Below are positions 1-6,781 of a DNA stretch of 19,781 nucleotides, one piece after another. The notes under the pieces are model-generated. The model was not told where the DNA came from. It searched no databases and saw only the letters and a program-made list of their open reading frames with translations. Made by a program: the position numbers and the translations under genes. The stretch spans positions 1 to 19,781 of the forward strand of contig CAKTIM010000033.1 of assembly GCA_934565795.1 (NCBI GenBank). Direction: 5' to 3'. The first letter of the stretch is position 1. Every line of letters starts with the position of its first letter. This DNA is from an uncultured Oscillospiraceae bacterium (GTDB lineage Bacteria; Bacillota; Clostridia; Oscillospirales; Oscillospiraceae).

Positions 1-10
1 GGATGGGTGC

Positions 11-30
11 CACAGCGCCGCAGCGCTGTG
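11..30. repeat. Perfect short hairpin at window edge
   Basis: CACAGCGC at 11-18 pairs exactly with GCGCTGTG at 23-30 around a CGCA loop. No T-run follows, so this is not a good terminator. Its gene context lies outside the window. The stretch 31-120 holds no gene that I can support. Confidence 0.5.
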
Positions 31-120
31 AACTTTTCGTTAATTATTTCGTTGTCTACTTGACGGGGCGCAGTTCAAAAAAAGGCGGGGTGATTTTTTG
101 CCTATTTTCGCCCTCCATCC

Positions 121-225
121 GTAGGCGCGGATACCAGCCGCCCGCGATGTTGCGGGCCTGAGCTGCCCGTTGAATGGAAGCAGAAAAATCTTCTGAGTCC
201 GTAGGGGTCGGCAACCTGCCGACCC
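121..225. repeat. Two GTAG-plus-hairpin repeat units
   Basis: GTAG at 121 is followed by a GCGCGG/CCGCCC hairpin that matches the end of repeat R2. GTAG at 201 is followed by the hairpin GGGTCGGCA-acc-TGCCGACCC, which matches the end of repeat R1. Neither continues into a full-length copy, so both are read as fragments. No coding region is supported here; short frames across it only translate the repeat. Confidence 0.6.
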
Positions 226-252
226 TCAACCTGACGGTTTCGGTGGCAGTCC

Positions 253-371
253 ATTGAATGGCACCAGCCGACGGCCCCCACCAAAAGCTTCCCTTGGGGG
301 AGCTGGCAGCCCGTAGGGCTGACTGAAGAGGGCTTACCGCAGTTGGATTTTCTTAAAGGGTACGGTAAATG
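253..371 (+). repeat. Repeat R3, empty-site copy
   Basis: This 119-bp copy of R3 contains the hairpin CAGCCCGTAGGGCTG and the tail GACTGAAGAGGGC. Other R3 copies at 6356-6535 and 14345-14525 are 180-181 bp. Here TTGGGGG joins AGCTGG directly at 300/301, so the 64-bp palindromic cassette carried by the other two is absent. It serves as an empty-site reference. Confidence 0.75.
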
Positions 372-385
372 GGAAGCACCACTCC

Positions 386-485
386 GAAGGGGCGGATACC
401 AGCCGCCCGAAGAGTAACGGAAGTGAGCTGTATAGACGAACCGCTCAATCCCGGTACATGGCGGGCGGCTAATATCCGCCCCTAC
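386..485. repeat. Repeat R2, short copy
   Basis: This copy starts with the GGGGCGGATACCAGCCGCCC hairpin and ends with the inverted counterpart at 462-485, closing on CCCCTAC. It is 100 bp against 183-186 bp for the copies at 6550 and 14148. The central part containing a second hairpin and an ACTCA..CTTTTGG segment is missing, consistent with an internal deletion or an older short form. Confidence 0.65.
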
Positions 486-542
486 GCACTCAAAATGTTG
501 TACATTGTACCTCTTTAGTCAAATCTCCCTCAAAACCATACG

Positions 543-678
543 CTGAGTGCCCTCTTCAGTCGCTGCGGCGACAGCTTCTCCCACAGGGAAGCCGGGGATG
601 TATCCTTTTTTGTTATGCGTTCATCTATACTGCTTCCTAAACCGCAAGATTGAGGGTCGACAAATTGCCGACCCCTAC
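543..678 (-). repeat. Repeat R1, empty-site copy
   Basis: This is an R1 copy of 136 bp, in the opposite orientation to those at 13891, 17884 and 19430, which are each 200 bp. It keeps both ends: the TCGCTGCGGCGA hairpin next to CCCTCTTCAG, and the GTCGACAAATTGCCGAC hairpin ending CCCCTAC. The cassette is missing between AGCT (573-576) and AGGGAAGC (585-592). Compared with the copy at 820-1020, 63 bp are absent. Confidence 0.75.
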
Positions 679-761
679 GAACTCAAAAGCTTTTGGCGCA
701 ATCCACTCAACGGACTGCTACCGAAACCGTTGGGTTGCGGGCGGCTGGTATCCGCCCCTAC
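676..761. repeat. Right half of repeat R2
   Basis: The stretch resembles the right-hand part of R2, with an AACTCAAAAGCTTTTGG segment and then the terminal hairpin at 738-761 ending CCCCTAC. The left terminus is replaced by the end of the R1 copy at 543-678, so the two repeat types are joined as a mosaic. Confidence 0.6.
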
Positions 762-819
762 GGACTCAGAATGTTTTAGCATTCTACCTTTTTAACCAAA
801 TCTCTCTCGAAACCATACG

Positions 820-1020
820 CTGAGTGCCCTCTTCAGTCGCTGCGGCGACAGCTATTTGATTATGGTATCATTGCCACCGGCAATGATTGTAATTAAAGAT
901 TCGCTGCGCTCTGCAACACCCCTCAGGGAAGCTTAGGAGATGTATCCTTTTACGGTATACGTTCATCTATACTGCTTCCTAAACCGTCAGGTTAAGGGTC
1001 GGCAGGTTGCCGACCCCTAC
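820..1020 (-). repeat. Repeat R1, full copy with cassette
   Basis: This full-length R1 (201 bp) is in reverse orientation. It shares the ends CTGAGTGCCCTCTTCAG and GGTTGCCGACCCCTAC with the three plus-strand copies at 13891, 17884 and 19430. The right end abuts the stop of the XRE gene, so its hairpin lies just 3' of that gene. It faces the R1 copy at 13891 across the whole kinase/phosphatase island as an inverted pair. Confidence 0.8.
854..918 (-). mobile_element. 64-65 bp palindromic cassette, in R1
   Basis: This 65-bp unit sits between AGCT and CCCC inside R1. Its core is the palindrome ATCATTGCC..GGCAATGAT, followed by GATTCGCTGCGC. The same unit occurs at six other places in the window and is missing from the R1 copy at 543-678. 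Confidence 0.7.
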
Positions 1021-1029
1021 GGGGAGCTG

Positions 1030-1353
1030 CTACAGTTTATGGGCGAGGCCTTTCATGTAGGCGAGGGCGAGGGATTGTTCTTCGGGGGAGAGAATGCTGA
1101 AGGTGGACAGGCATTCTTTTTGGGCGGGGGTGAGGGCGGAGGTGTCGGTGGGGGTGAAGAATTGCTGTAGGGTGATCCCCAGGCCGCCGCAGAGCTTGCG
1201 CAGGGTGGACAGGGATGGCTGGGTGCCCTTGAGCAGGAGGGTGTTCAGGGTGGAATAGGGGATTCCGGCCCGGCGGGCCAGCTCGTAATAGGAAAGGCTC
1301 CGCTCCCGGCACAGGGCGTTCAGGCGCTCCAATACATCCATTTCTTCATTCAC
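1030..1353 (-). CDS. XRE-family helix-turn-helix regulator
   Basis: This 107-residue protein is a probable DNA-binding repressor. An HTH_3-type domain covers about residues 5-60, visible as YYELARRAGIPYSTLNTLL followed by PSLSTLRKLCGGLGITLQQF, the usual spacing of the XRE fold. The C-terminal 40 residues (SPEEQSLALAYMKGLAHKL) are typical of short clostridial XRE proteins that may dimerise. I chose the GTG at 1353-1351 because GGAGGAGGG lies seven bases upstream; the next in-frame ATG (1341) and a longer upstream ATG (1410) lack such a site. It is divergent from the signalling island, with a palindrome and a TATAAT box between them, so autoregulation or control of the neighbour is plausible but inferred. 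Its target is unknown. Confidence 0.85.
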   Translation of the reverse strand: MNEEMDVLERLNALCRERSLSYYELARRAGIPYSTLNTLLLKGTQPSLSTLRKLCGGLGITLQQFFTPTDTSALTPAQKECLSTFSILSPEEQSLALAYMKGLAHKL

Positions 1354-1390
1354 GGCGATCCCTCCTCCCGGCGCTTTCTTTATTATGTCT

Positions 1391-1396
1391 ATTATA
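1391..1396 (-). promoter_or_regulatory. -10 box for the XRE gene
   Basis: On the minus strand a perfect TATAAT lies about 37 bases upstream of the GTG start. No good -35 is seen at 17 bp, only a weak TATGCA-like stretch. An activator or a weak promoter is possible. Confidence 0.5.
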
Positions 1397-1426
1397 CCCG
1401 ATTTTCCCAATTGTGCATAGAACGGT

Positions 1427-1450
1427 AATCCGTCACTGATGTGACGGATT
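1427..1450. promoter_or_regulatory. Perfect palindrome, likely operator
   Basis: AATCCGTCAC (1427-1436) and GTGACGGATT (1441-1450) are exact inverted repeats around TGAT. It lies between the divergent XRE gene and the gene at 1527, just upstream of the minus-strand promoter. Three to four T residues follow on the plus strand, so an attenuator is an alternative, but no plus-strand gene precedes it. A binding site for the neighbouring XRE protein is my preferred inference. Confidence 0.5.
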
Positions 1451-1459
1451 TTTGCATGC

Positions 1460-1476
1460 CGGAATCAGGTTGAACC
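1460..1476 (+). repeat. 17-bp direct repeat, left copy
   Basis: CGGAATCAGGTTGAACC is identical to 6166-6182. In both places TTGAAC is followed 17 bp later by TGATA. The left copy lies ahead of the first gene set; the right copy overlaps its last stop codon. Confidence 0.6.
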
Positions 1477-1526
1477 GGGGCGAGAGACGGTGTGATAGGA
1501 TAGGCTCACAGAAAGGAGTGGATGCA

Positions 1527-1886
1527 ATGGACACTGCACAGATGCAGCGCCGCATCGACGGGGCGGACAGCGCGGCGGGCATGATTGCCGTGGCTCAGGG
1601 CTATCTGGACGGGGCGGTGCTGCGCGACACCGTGGCGGCGGAGGCCTGGCTGCTGCGGGCCATCAATCGGGAGGAGCCGCCGGACTCCGCCAGGGCCATG
1701 GCGCTGCTGGCACGGCGGATCCTAGGGGTGGCGGAGCCGCTGAGCGACGCGGATTATCTGGCCATCCGGCGGCGGCTGCCCTCGGCCGTGGGCCGGGAGC
1801 GGGAGGAGCTGGAGGAGCTGCTGCGGCTTGGCTCCCGGCGGCAGCAGGATTTGGCGGAAGATGACAATTTAACGTTGCAACGATAA
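1527..1886 (+). CDS. Small Sel1/TPR-like helical protein, unknown
   Basis: This 119-residue protein is of unrecognised function. Residues 15-50 (AAGMIAVAQGYLDGAVL then AAEAWLLRAI) have the A..WL.RA pattern of a Sel1 or TPR helical repeat. The rest is helical and Arg/Glu-rich (RREREELEELL-like), with no signal peptide or membrane span. The ATG at 1527 was chosen because AGGAG ends nine bases upstream; the frame stays open farther 5' to 1452 without a ribosome site. It is the first gene of the first set, 99 bases ahead of the FHA membrane protein, and a separate promoter lies between them, so it may be transcribed separately. A protein-interaction adaptor is possible but is only inference from the repeat-like pattern. 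Confidence 0.7.
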   Translation: MDTAQMQRRIDGADSAAGMIAVAQGYLDGAVLRDTVAAEAWLLRAINREEPPDSARAMALLARRILGVAEPLSDADYLAIRRRLPSAVGREREELEELLRLGSRRQQDLAEDDNLTLQR

Positions 1887-1903
1887 CGTAAATATGTTAT
1901 ATT
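1875..1903 (+). promoter_or_regulatory. Promoter of the FHA/PrsW/kinase genes
   Basis: TTGCAA (1875-1880), a 17-bp spacer and TATATT (1898-1903) form a good housekeeping-type promoter in an AT-rich patch of otherwise GC-rich DNA. It overlaps the last codons of the gene at 1527 and lies 83 bases ahead of the ATG at 1986. Confidence 0.55.
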
Positions 1904-1913
1904 GTTAACAATA
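1900..1913. promoter_or_regulatory. 14-bp palindrome at the -10/+1 region
   Basis: TATTGTTAACAATA is a perfect palindrome that overlaps the -10 box and the expected start of transcription, a position suited to a repressor. The binding protein is unknown. Confidence 0.45.
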
Positions 1914-1985
1914 AGCAGGAGAAAAATGCAAATGCTTTCCCTGCCGGCGGACGGGCCGGGGGATGCCCCGGAGAAGGAGTGTAAT

Positions 1986-3602
1986 ATGGAAAAGAAATTT
2001 GGAAAGCTGATGGCGATGATTCTGGTGCTGGTGCTGATGGTTCCCACGCTGGCGCAGCCCGCGCTGGCCAATCAGAACGCGGCAATTGCCGAGCAGACCT
2101 CCGTGGTCAAGGTGTATATATACGATTCCGACGGTACCCAGCGGGCGCTGATGAACGCCTTTCTGGTATCCGACCCGGCCAGCGAGCTGACGTTCCTGGT
2201 CGGCTCCAGCCGGATCGGGCAGATCGTGCAGCAGGACTATTCCATCCGCCTGGTGCGCAGCAACGGCAGCGAACTGAATTGGGAGCGGCTTGCCTACAAC
2301 GATTGGTTTACATATCTGTATGCCCCCGACCTGAAGCGGGATTCCAAGATGGTGCTCAGCGCCGACCCCATTGCCCAGGCGGATACGCTCCGAGCGATCT
2401 ACTGGACGAGCCGCAACGGCAGCGCGCAGGTCTATGAGGCCACCCTCAGCATGAACAAGGGCTGGGGCAAGGTGACCGGGTCTGCCGGCGACGGGAGCCG
2501 GTGGGTGTATTCCGACCACAAGGTGGAGGACGCCTGTATGCTCAGTGCCCCGGTGGTGCGCGAAAGCGACCGTACCGTGGTGGGCATTCTGGAGGAGATT
2601 GAGAACGAAATGGTCATTGTCCCCCTGGAGCAGGGCGTTATGCCCGCCAGCTGCTCCCTGGAAAAGTGGGGGCAGGAGACCAGTAAGGACGACGGAAGCA
2701 CCGTCAGCCAGCAGCCCGCGCCTGCGGCTTCGGAGGAGCCTGAGACATCCGAGGCTCCCGAGACGGCGGCAGGCTCCCTGCTGAAGGACAATCTCACCTG
2801 GATCATCCTGGGCGCGGCGGTGCTGGTGGTGGTATTCCTGGTGATGAAGAGCAGGCGCAAGCCCGCACAAAAGGCAGACGAGGAGGTTCCCGCGCCCGCC
2901 CCGGTGGTGCCAGAGCCCATGCCCGCCCCCGTCGGCCCCATCACCAATGTGGCACCGATACAGAATGACGCGGCTCTGGGCAAGTGGCAGCTGCGCTTTG
3001 TCAGCGGTGCGCTGGAGGGACGGGTGTTCCCCCTGGGCAGCGTCACCTCCATTGGCCGGAGCAGCCAGAACACCGTTTCCTTCCCTGCCGATACGGCAGG
3101 CGTCAGCAGCCGCCACTGCGTCATCCTACAGCAGGACGGCCGGGTGCTCATTAAGGACTTGGCCTCCAGCTACGGCACCTATCTGAACGACAACCGCCTG
3201 GAGGCAAACCGGGAATACGACCTGCATCCGGGCGACATCGTTGCCCTGGCTCAGAACGGCCCGACCCTGCGCCTGGAGGCGGCGGGGCAGGAGGAGACCG
3301 GCAGCGGCCCCGCCCTGCGCGACGCCGACGGCAGAATCTACCGGGCAGGCTCCGACGGGCGGCTGACCCTGGGCCGGGACAAGAGCAACCTCCTGTGCGT
3401 GCCCGACCAGATCATCAGCAGCAGCCACTGCGTTCTGTACCGGCAGGGCGGCGCGGTGTATCTGATGGATGTCGGCTCCGTCAACGGCACGTTCCTGCGG
3501 GAGGACGAGCGGCTGAAGCCCAACACGCCCTACCCGGTGCACAAGGGCACGGCCTTCTTCCTGGGCAATCGGAGCCATACCTTCGTCATTACGGAAGAAT
3601 GA
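1986..3602 (+). CDS. Membrane protein: pseudo-trypsin ectodomain, two FHA
   Basis: This 538-residue protein probably links an outside signal to phospho-threonine reading inside. Residues 1-28 are a signal peptide ending ALA. Residues 35-235 resemble a trypsin-like/HtrA fold (FLVSDPASELTFLV, then ACMLSAPVV..TVVGI), but the His of TNAH and the Ser of GNSGGP are not there, so it is probably a non-catalytic sensor. A Pro/Glu linker follows, then one membrane span (271-292) followed by KSRRK, placing the rest in the cytoplasm. FHA1 shows IGR at 356-358 and SSRH at 374-377; FHA2 shows GR at 463-464, SSSH at 478-481 and VNGT. The ATG at 1986 has GAAGGAG upstream. The gene following it encodes another FHA membrane protein. 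The pseudo-protease call is inference from pattern; the FHA domains and topology are clear. Confidence 0.85.
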   Translation: MEKKFGKLMAMILVLVLMVPTLAQPALANQNAAIAEQTSVVKVYIYDSDGTQRALMNAFLVSDPASELTFLVGSSRIGQIVQQDYSIRLVRSNGSELNWERLAYNDWFTYLYAPDLKRDSKMVLSADPIAQADTLRAIYWTSRNGSAQVYEATLSMNKGWGKVTGSAGDGSRWVYSDHKVEDACMLSAPVVRESDRTVVGILEEIENEMVIVPLEQGVMPASCSLEKWGQETSKDDGSTVSQQPAPAASEEPETSEAPETAAGSLLKDNLTWIILGAAVLVVVFLVMKSRRKPAQKADEEVPAPAPVVPEPMPAPVGPITNVAPIQNDAALGKWQLRFVSGALEGRVFPLGSVTSIGRSSQNTVSFPADTAGVSSRHCVILQQDGRVLIKDLASSYGTYLNDNRLEANREYDLHPGDIVALAQNGPTLRLEAAGQEETGSGPALRDADGRIYRAGSDGRLTLGRDKSNLLCVPDQIISSSHCVLYRQGGAVYLMDVGSVNGTFLREDERLKPNTPYPVHKGTAFFLGNRSHTFVITEE

Positions 3603-3624
3603 TCGCAGAGCGGAGGGACGGTCT

Positions 3625-4959
3625 ATGGCAAACAATCGTACATTTTTCAAGAATATCAAGGCCGGGCGTATGTCCTTTCAGGAGATTTTCTCCGATGTGC
3701 TGAAAAAACACACGCCCGAGGAAAACGCGCGGGTGCTCATTGCGGGCACGCCCCTGACCACGCCCAGCGAGGCGGAAATGCTGGCCGGATGGCAGAAGCC
3801 CTTTATGTTCTCCCGTTTTTTCCTGGTGGCCGCAGTGCTGTGCGCCCTGGGCTACGGGATGTTCCAATACTTTGGCCATCCGGGGGGCGCGTTTCTGTTC
3901 CTGGCCGTGATGCCCATGCTGGTGAACGTGTCGCTGCTGATCCTCACCTGGGAGATGAACATCCCCCGGAATATCTCCCTGTATGAGATTCTGGTGGTCT
4001 GCGCCATCGGCGGCATGCTCTCCATCATTGCCACCCTGGTTTTCAGCCAGCTGGATACCCCCGCCGGGGCCCAGTGGGCGCCGCTGACGGAGGAGCCTGC
4101 CAAGGCGCTGATCGTCTATATCCTGCTGGCCCGGAAGGATCGCAAATATCTGCTCAACGGAATTCTTCTGGGTATGGCGGTGGGCACGGGCTTTGCCGTG
4201 ATCGAGACGCTCTATTATAACTTCTACGTTACCATCGCCGTGGGCTGGGAGCTGGGCTTCCATACGGCGGCGATGCGGGCCGCGCTGGCCATCACCGGCC
4301 ACGGCATCTGGGCGGCCATGGAGGGCGCGGGAATGATGCTGGCCAAGGGCGACGAAAAGCTCTCCCCGGCCCATCTGTTCCGCCCGCAGTTCCTCGTGTA
4401 TTTCTTCGGGGCTTTTGCCCTGCATTTCGTCCACAATTATGATGTGGCCAGCCTTCCGGGGCTGGAGGATGCCAGCACCATCCGCTATATCACCATCTCC
4501 GCCATTGCCGCGCTGACGCTGCTGCACCTGCTGAAAAAGGGCGCCAATCAGGCGGTGGATATCTCCGCCACCTGCAACAGCGGGCGGGTGACCCTGGCCG
4601 TGAACCGGCAGGAGAGCATCTTCTCCGGCCAGGGCCAGGCCACGAACGCCGGAGCGTTCCTGGAGGGCGTTGCCGGTACGGCTGCCGGACGGCGCTATCC
4701 CATCCGGGAGGGCCAGGTGCTCACCATCGGGCGGCTGGAGGGCTGCGACCTGTGCCTGCCTGAGCAGCGCAACGTCAGCGGGCGGCACTGCCGCATCAGC
4801 ATGCAGGCCGGGCAGTTGGCCATTGTGGATCTCGGCTCCACCAACGGTACCTACGTGGACGGCCAGCGCCTGACGGCCAACCAGGCCGCAGGCCTGCGCA
4901 GCGGCAGTGTGATCTACCTGGGCGGCCAGGACTGCGGCTTCCGGGTCAGGGTGCAGTAA
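3625..4959 (+). CDS. PrsW-type intramembrane protease fused to FHA
   Basis: This 444-residue protein combines a multi-pass protease with a phosphopeptide reader. Hydrophobic segments run from about residue 55 to 310. The PrsW signatures are all present: TEEPAK at 155-160, FAVIE at 190-194, GHGIWAAMEG with His226, and HFVHNYD with His267, His270 and Asp273. In Bacillus, PrsW makes the first cut in an anti-sigma factor; the substrate here is unknown. The C-terminus is a canonical FHA domain with IGR (368-370), SGRH (385-388) and STNGTYV, which could bring the enzyme to, or gate it by, a phosphorylated partner (inference). The start at 3625 has GGAGG eight bases upstream and lies 22 bases after the previous stop. 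The stop overlaps the next start as TAATG, so the protease and the kinase should be translated together. Confidence 0.88.
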   Translation: MANNRTFFKNIKAGRMSFQEIFSDVLKKHTPEENARVLIAGTPLTTPSEAEMLAGWQKPFMFSRFFLVAAVLCALGYGMFQYFGHPGGAFLFLAVMPMLVNVSLLILTWEMNIPRNISLYEILVVCAIGGMLSIIATLVFSQLDTPAGAQWAPLTEEPAKALIVYILLARKDRKYLLNGILLGMAVGTGFAVIETLYYNFYVTIAVGWELGFHTAAMRAALAITGHGIWAAMEGAGMMLAKGDEKLSPAHLFRPQFLVYFFGAFALHFVHNYDVASLPGLEDASTIRYITISAIAALTLLHLLKKGANQAVDISATCNSGRVTLAVNRQESIFSGQGQATNAGAFLEGVAGTAAGRRYPIREGQVLTIGRLEGCDLCLPEQRNVSGRHCRISMQAGQLAIVDLGSTNGTYVDGQRLTANQAAGLRSGSVIYLGGQDCGFRVRVQ

Positions 4960-6179
4960 TGGCGCGGCGGGAGCTGCCCCCCGGCACGCTGGTGCACGGC
5001 CGCTACCGGGTGGAGCGGATGCTGGGCAGCGGCGGGTTCGGCATCACCTACCTGGCTGCCGACCTGCGGGAGCACCGGGCCGTTGCCATGAAGGAATATA
5101 TGCCCCTGGACGCCGCCTACCGGGTCTTTGGCAGCCGGGAGGTGCGGCCCACCACCCAGGGGGCAAAGCAATACGAAAAATTCAGGCAGAAATTTCTGGA
5201 CGAGGCCCAGATCATCTACAAATTCCGGGGCCACCCCAACATTGTGGAGGTGCGGCACCTGTTCTGCGAGAACGGCACCGCCTACTATGTGATGGAATAC
5301 ATAGAGGGAATGGATCTGGACAAATTCCTGGCCAGCCGGGGCGGACGCCTGAGCTGGGCGGCGCTTCGCCCCGTGGTCGCCCAGGTGGTCAGCGCCCTGC
5401 GGCTGATCCACGGGGAGAATATGGTGCACTGCGATATCAGCCCGGATAACATCTTCCTGGTGCGGGGCCAGCAGGTGAAGCTGCTGGACTTCGGGGCCGC
5501 CCGGACACAGCTGCGGGGCAGCAGCCACGCCTCGGTGATCCTGGCCAAATGTGGCTACACGCCCCCGGAGCAGCTGCGCGGGCAGAACCTGGGGCCGTGG
5601 ACGGATATCTACGCCCTGGCCGTGACCATCTACCACTGCATCACCGGCGGCCTGCCCCCCAAGGCGGAGGATCGGCTGGTGCAGGATAAGACCCGGTGGC
5701 CCAGTCAGATGGGGCTGGCCGTCCCCTCGCCCCAGTGGGAGCAGGCCTTAAAGCGGGCAATGGCGGTGCGGGCCGAGGAGCGGTACCAGCGCATCACGGA
5801 TTTCTGGGACGCGCTGAACGCCGGAACGCCCCCGACCCGCAGCGCGGCGGATACGCCCCCACCGGGCCGGGGCCTGCCGGTGCTGGAGGGCATTCGGGGC
5901 CGGTTCGCCGGGCAGCGGCTGGTGATTCGGCAGGAGACCTGCCTGGGCACGGACACGCGCTGCCCCATTGGCTATCCCCCCGGAAGTCCGGGCATCAGCC
6001 GGATGCATCTGCGGCTGTGGCAGGAAAACGGCACGCTTTTTGGCATGGATCTCGGCTCCGCCCAGGGAAGCCGCCTGGACGGCCGCCCCATGACCCCCGG
6101 CCTGGCCTACGCCATCCCCCCCGGCACCCTCATCAACCTGGGCGAGGGCCAACTCTTCCGCACCGCGGAATCAGGTTGA
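4959..6179 (+). CDS. Ser/Thr protein kinase with C-terminal FHA-like domain
   Basis: This 406-residue soluble kinase is of the bacterial Hanks type. The glycine loop is GSGGFG, the ATP lysine is Lys45 in AMKEY, the catalytic loop is HCDISPDN with Asp159, and the metal site is DFG with Asp177. Two oddities are seen. The usual HRD arginine is Cys, and the Lys normally two residues after the catalytic Asp is Ser. Residues 300-400 are FHA-like: GISRMH keeps the Ser..His pair, but the GR pair reads GT and the NG turn is changed, so phosphothreonine binding may be weak or lost. The start overlaps the upstream stop (TAATG) and has little ribosome site of its own, implying coupling. It likely phosphorylates the FHA partners encoded beside it, which is inference. 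Confidence 0.9.
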   Translation: MARRELPPGTLVHGRYRVERMLGSGGFGITYLAADLREHRAVAMKEYMPLDAAYRVFGSREVRPTTQGAKQYEKFRQKFLDEAQIIYKFRGHPNIVEVRHLFCENGTAYYVMEYIEGMDLDKFLASRGGRLSWAALRPVVAQVVSALRLIHGENMVHCDISPDNIFLVRGQQVKLLDFGAARTQLRGSSHASVILAKCGYTPPEQLRGQNLGPWTDIYALAVTIYHCITGGLPPKAEDRLVQDKTRWPSQMGLAVPSPQWEQALKRAMAVRAEERYQRITDFWDALNAGTPPTRSAADTPPPGRGLPVLEGIRGRFAGQRLVIRQETCLGTDTRCPIGYPPGSPGISRMHLRLWQENGTLFGMDLGSAQGSRLDGRPMTPGLAYAIPPGTLINLGEGQLFRTAESG

Positions 6180-6182
6180 ACC
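6166..6182 (+). repeat. 17-bp direct repeat, right copy
   Basis: The sequence is identical to 1460-1476, and here includes the TGA stop (6177-6179) of the kinase-FHA gene. TTGAAC is again followed after 17 bp by TGATA. It could be a recombination scar or a shared promoter-like element. Confidence 0.6.
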
Positions 6183-6224
6183 AGGTATGAATCCCACATG
6201 ATACAATGTTGCCAGCAACAACCC

Positions 6225-6330
6225 GTAGGGGCGGATACCAGCCGCCCGCAGCGTCGCGGAATTGAGCGGCCAGTTGAATGGACATCACCAAAAGTTTCTG
6301 AGTTCGTAGGGGGCGGCAACCTGCCGCTCC
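6225..6330 (-). repeat. Partial repeat R2 between the two gene sets
   Basis: This copy is in reverse orientation. The GTAG-hairpin terminus is at 6225-6248, and GTAGGGGGCGGCAACC starts the internal hairpin at 6306. The far terminus is missing and an R3 copy follows. The block 6180-6781 (602 bp) contains only such repeats; no gene is supported there. Confidence 0.6.
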
Positions 6331-6355
6331 GCAACGTAACGGAACAGAGCGGTAT

Positions 6356-6535
6356 GTTGAATGGGGCAGGCTGCGGCCCCCACCAAAAGCTTCCCTTGGG
6401 GTGGTGCGCTGCGCAGCGAATCAGAATCTAAATGATTGCCAGTGGCAATCATACCTTGATTCATTAGCTGGCAGCCCGTAGGGCTGACTGAAGAGGGCTA
6501 CCGCAGTACGTTCTTTGTTAAGGGTACGGTGAATG
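6356..6535 (+). repeat. Repeat R3 with cassette
   Basis: This is a 180-bp R3 copy. It matches the 119-bp empty copy at 253-371 on both sides of a 64-bp insertion. It ends with CAGCCCGTAGGGCTGACTG and AAGGGTACGG. Confidence 0.75.
6402..6465 (+). mobile_element. 64-65 bp palindromic cassette, in R3
   Basis: This 64-bp unit lies between GGGG and AGCT. It contains GCGCTGCGCAGCGAATC and the palindrome ATGATTGCC..GGCAATCAT. At the corresponding empty site (300/301) GGGGG meets AGCT. Confidence 0.7.
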
Positions 6536-6549
6536 ATACACGCCAATCC

Positions 6550-6735
6550 GTAGGGGCGGATACCAGCCGCCCGAAAGGTAACGAACGTGAGCTGTATGGA
6601 CGAAATGCTCAATCCCGTCAAGTTCCGGGTCGGCAGGTTGCCGACCCCTACGGGAACTCAGATTTTTGAGCGCATTTCATTCAACGTTCTGCTATCAAAA
6701 ACGATAGGCTTCGGGCGGCTGATATCCGCCCCTAC
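6550..6735. repeat. Repeat R2, full copy
   Basis: A 186-bp element bounded by inverted 24-bp ends (6550-6573 and 6712-6735), each of which is itself a hairpin starting with GTAG when read inward. An internal GTCGGCAGGTTGCCGAC hairpin ends at 6651. It lies only 46 bases upstream of the FHA gene at 6782, so any promoter of that gene must be in or upstream of the repeat. Confidence 0.75.
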
Positions 6736-6781
6736 GGTGAAACACAATATCAAAAAAGGAACATACAGGAGGTAAACAACT

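Noticed and set aside
201..225. R1 hairpins as classical terminators
   Set aside because: GGGTCGGCA-acc-TGCCGACCC is a strong stem, but no T-run follows in any copy. It may slow polymerase but is not a standard intrinsic terminator.
547..795. Short open frames in the repeat blocks, for example those encoding GRLVSAPTD
   Set aside because: The same peptide strings recur because the repeats recur; starts and stops differ between copies and no ribosome sites are present.
1460..6182. Phage or ICE attachment sites
   Set aside because: The 17-bp direct repeat has no tRNA gene or integrase near it, so I report it only as an unexplained repeat pair.
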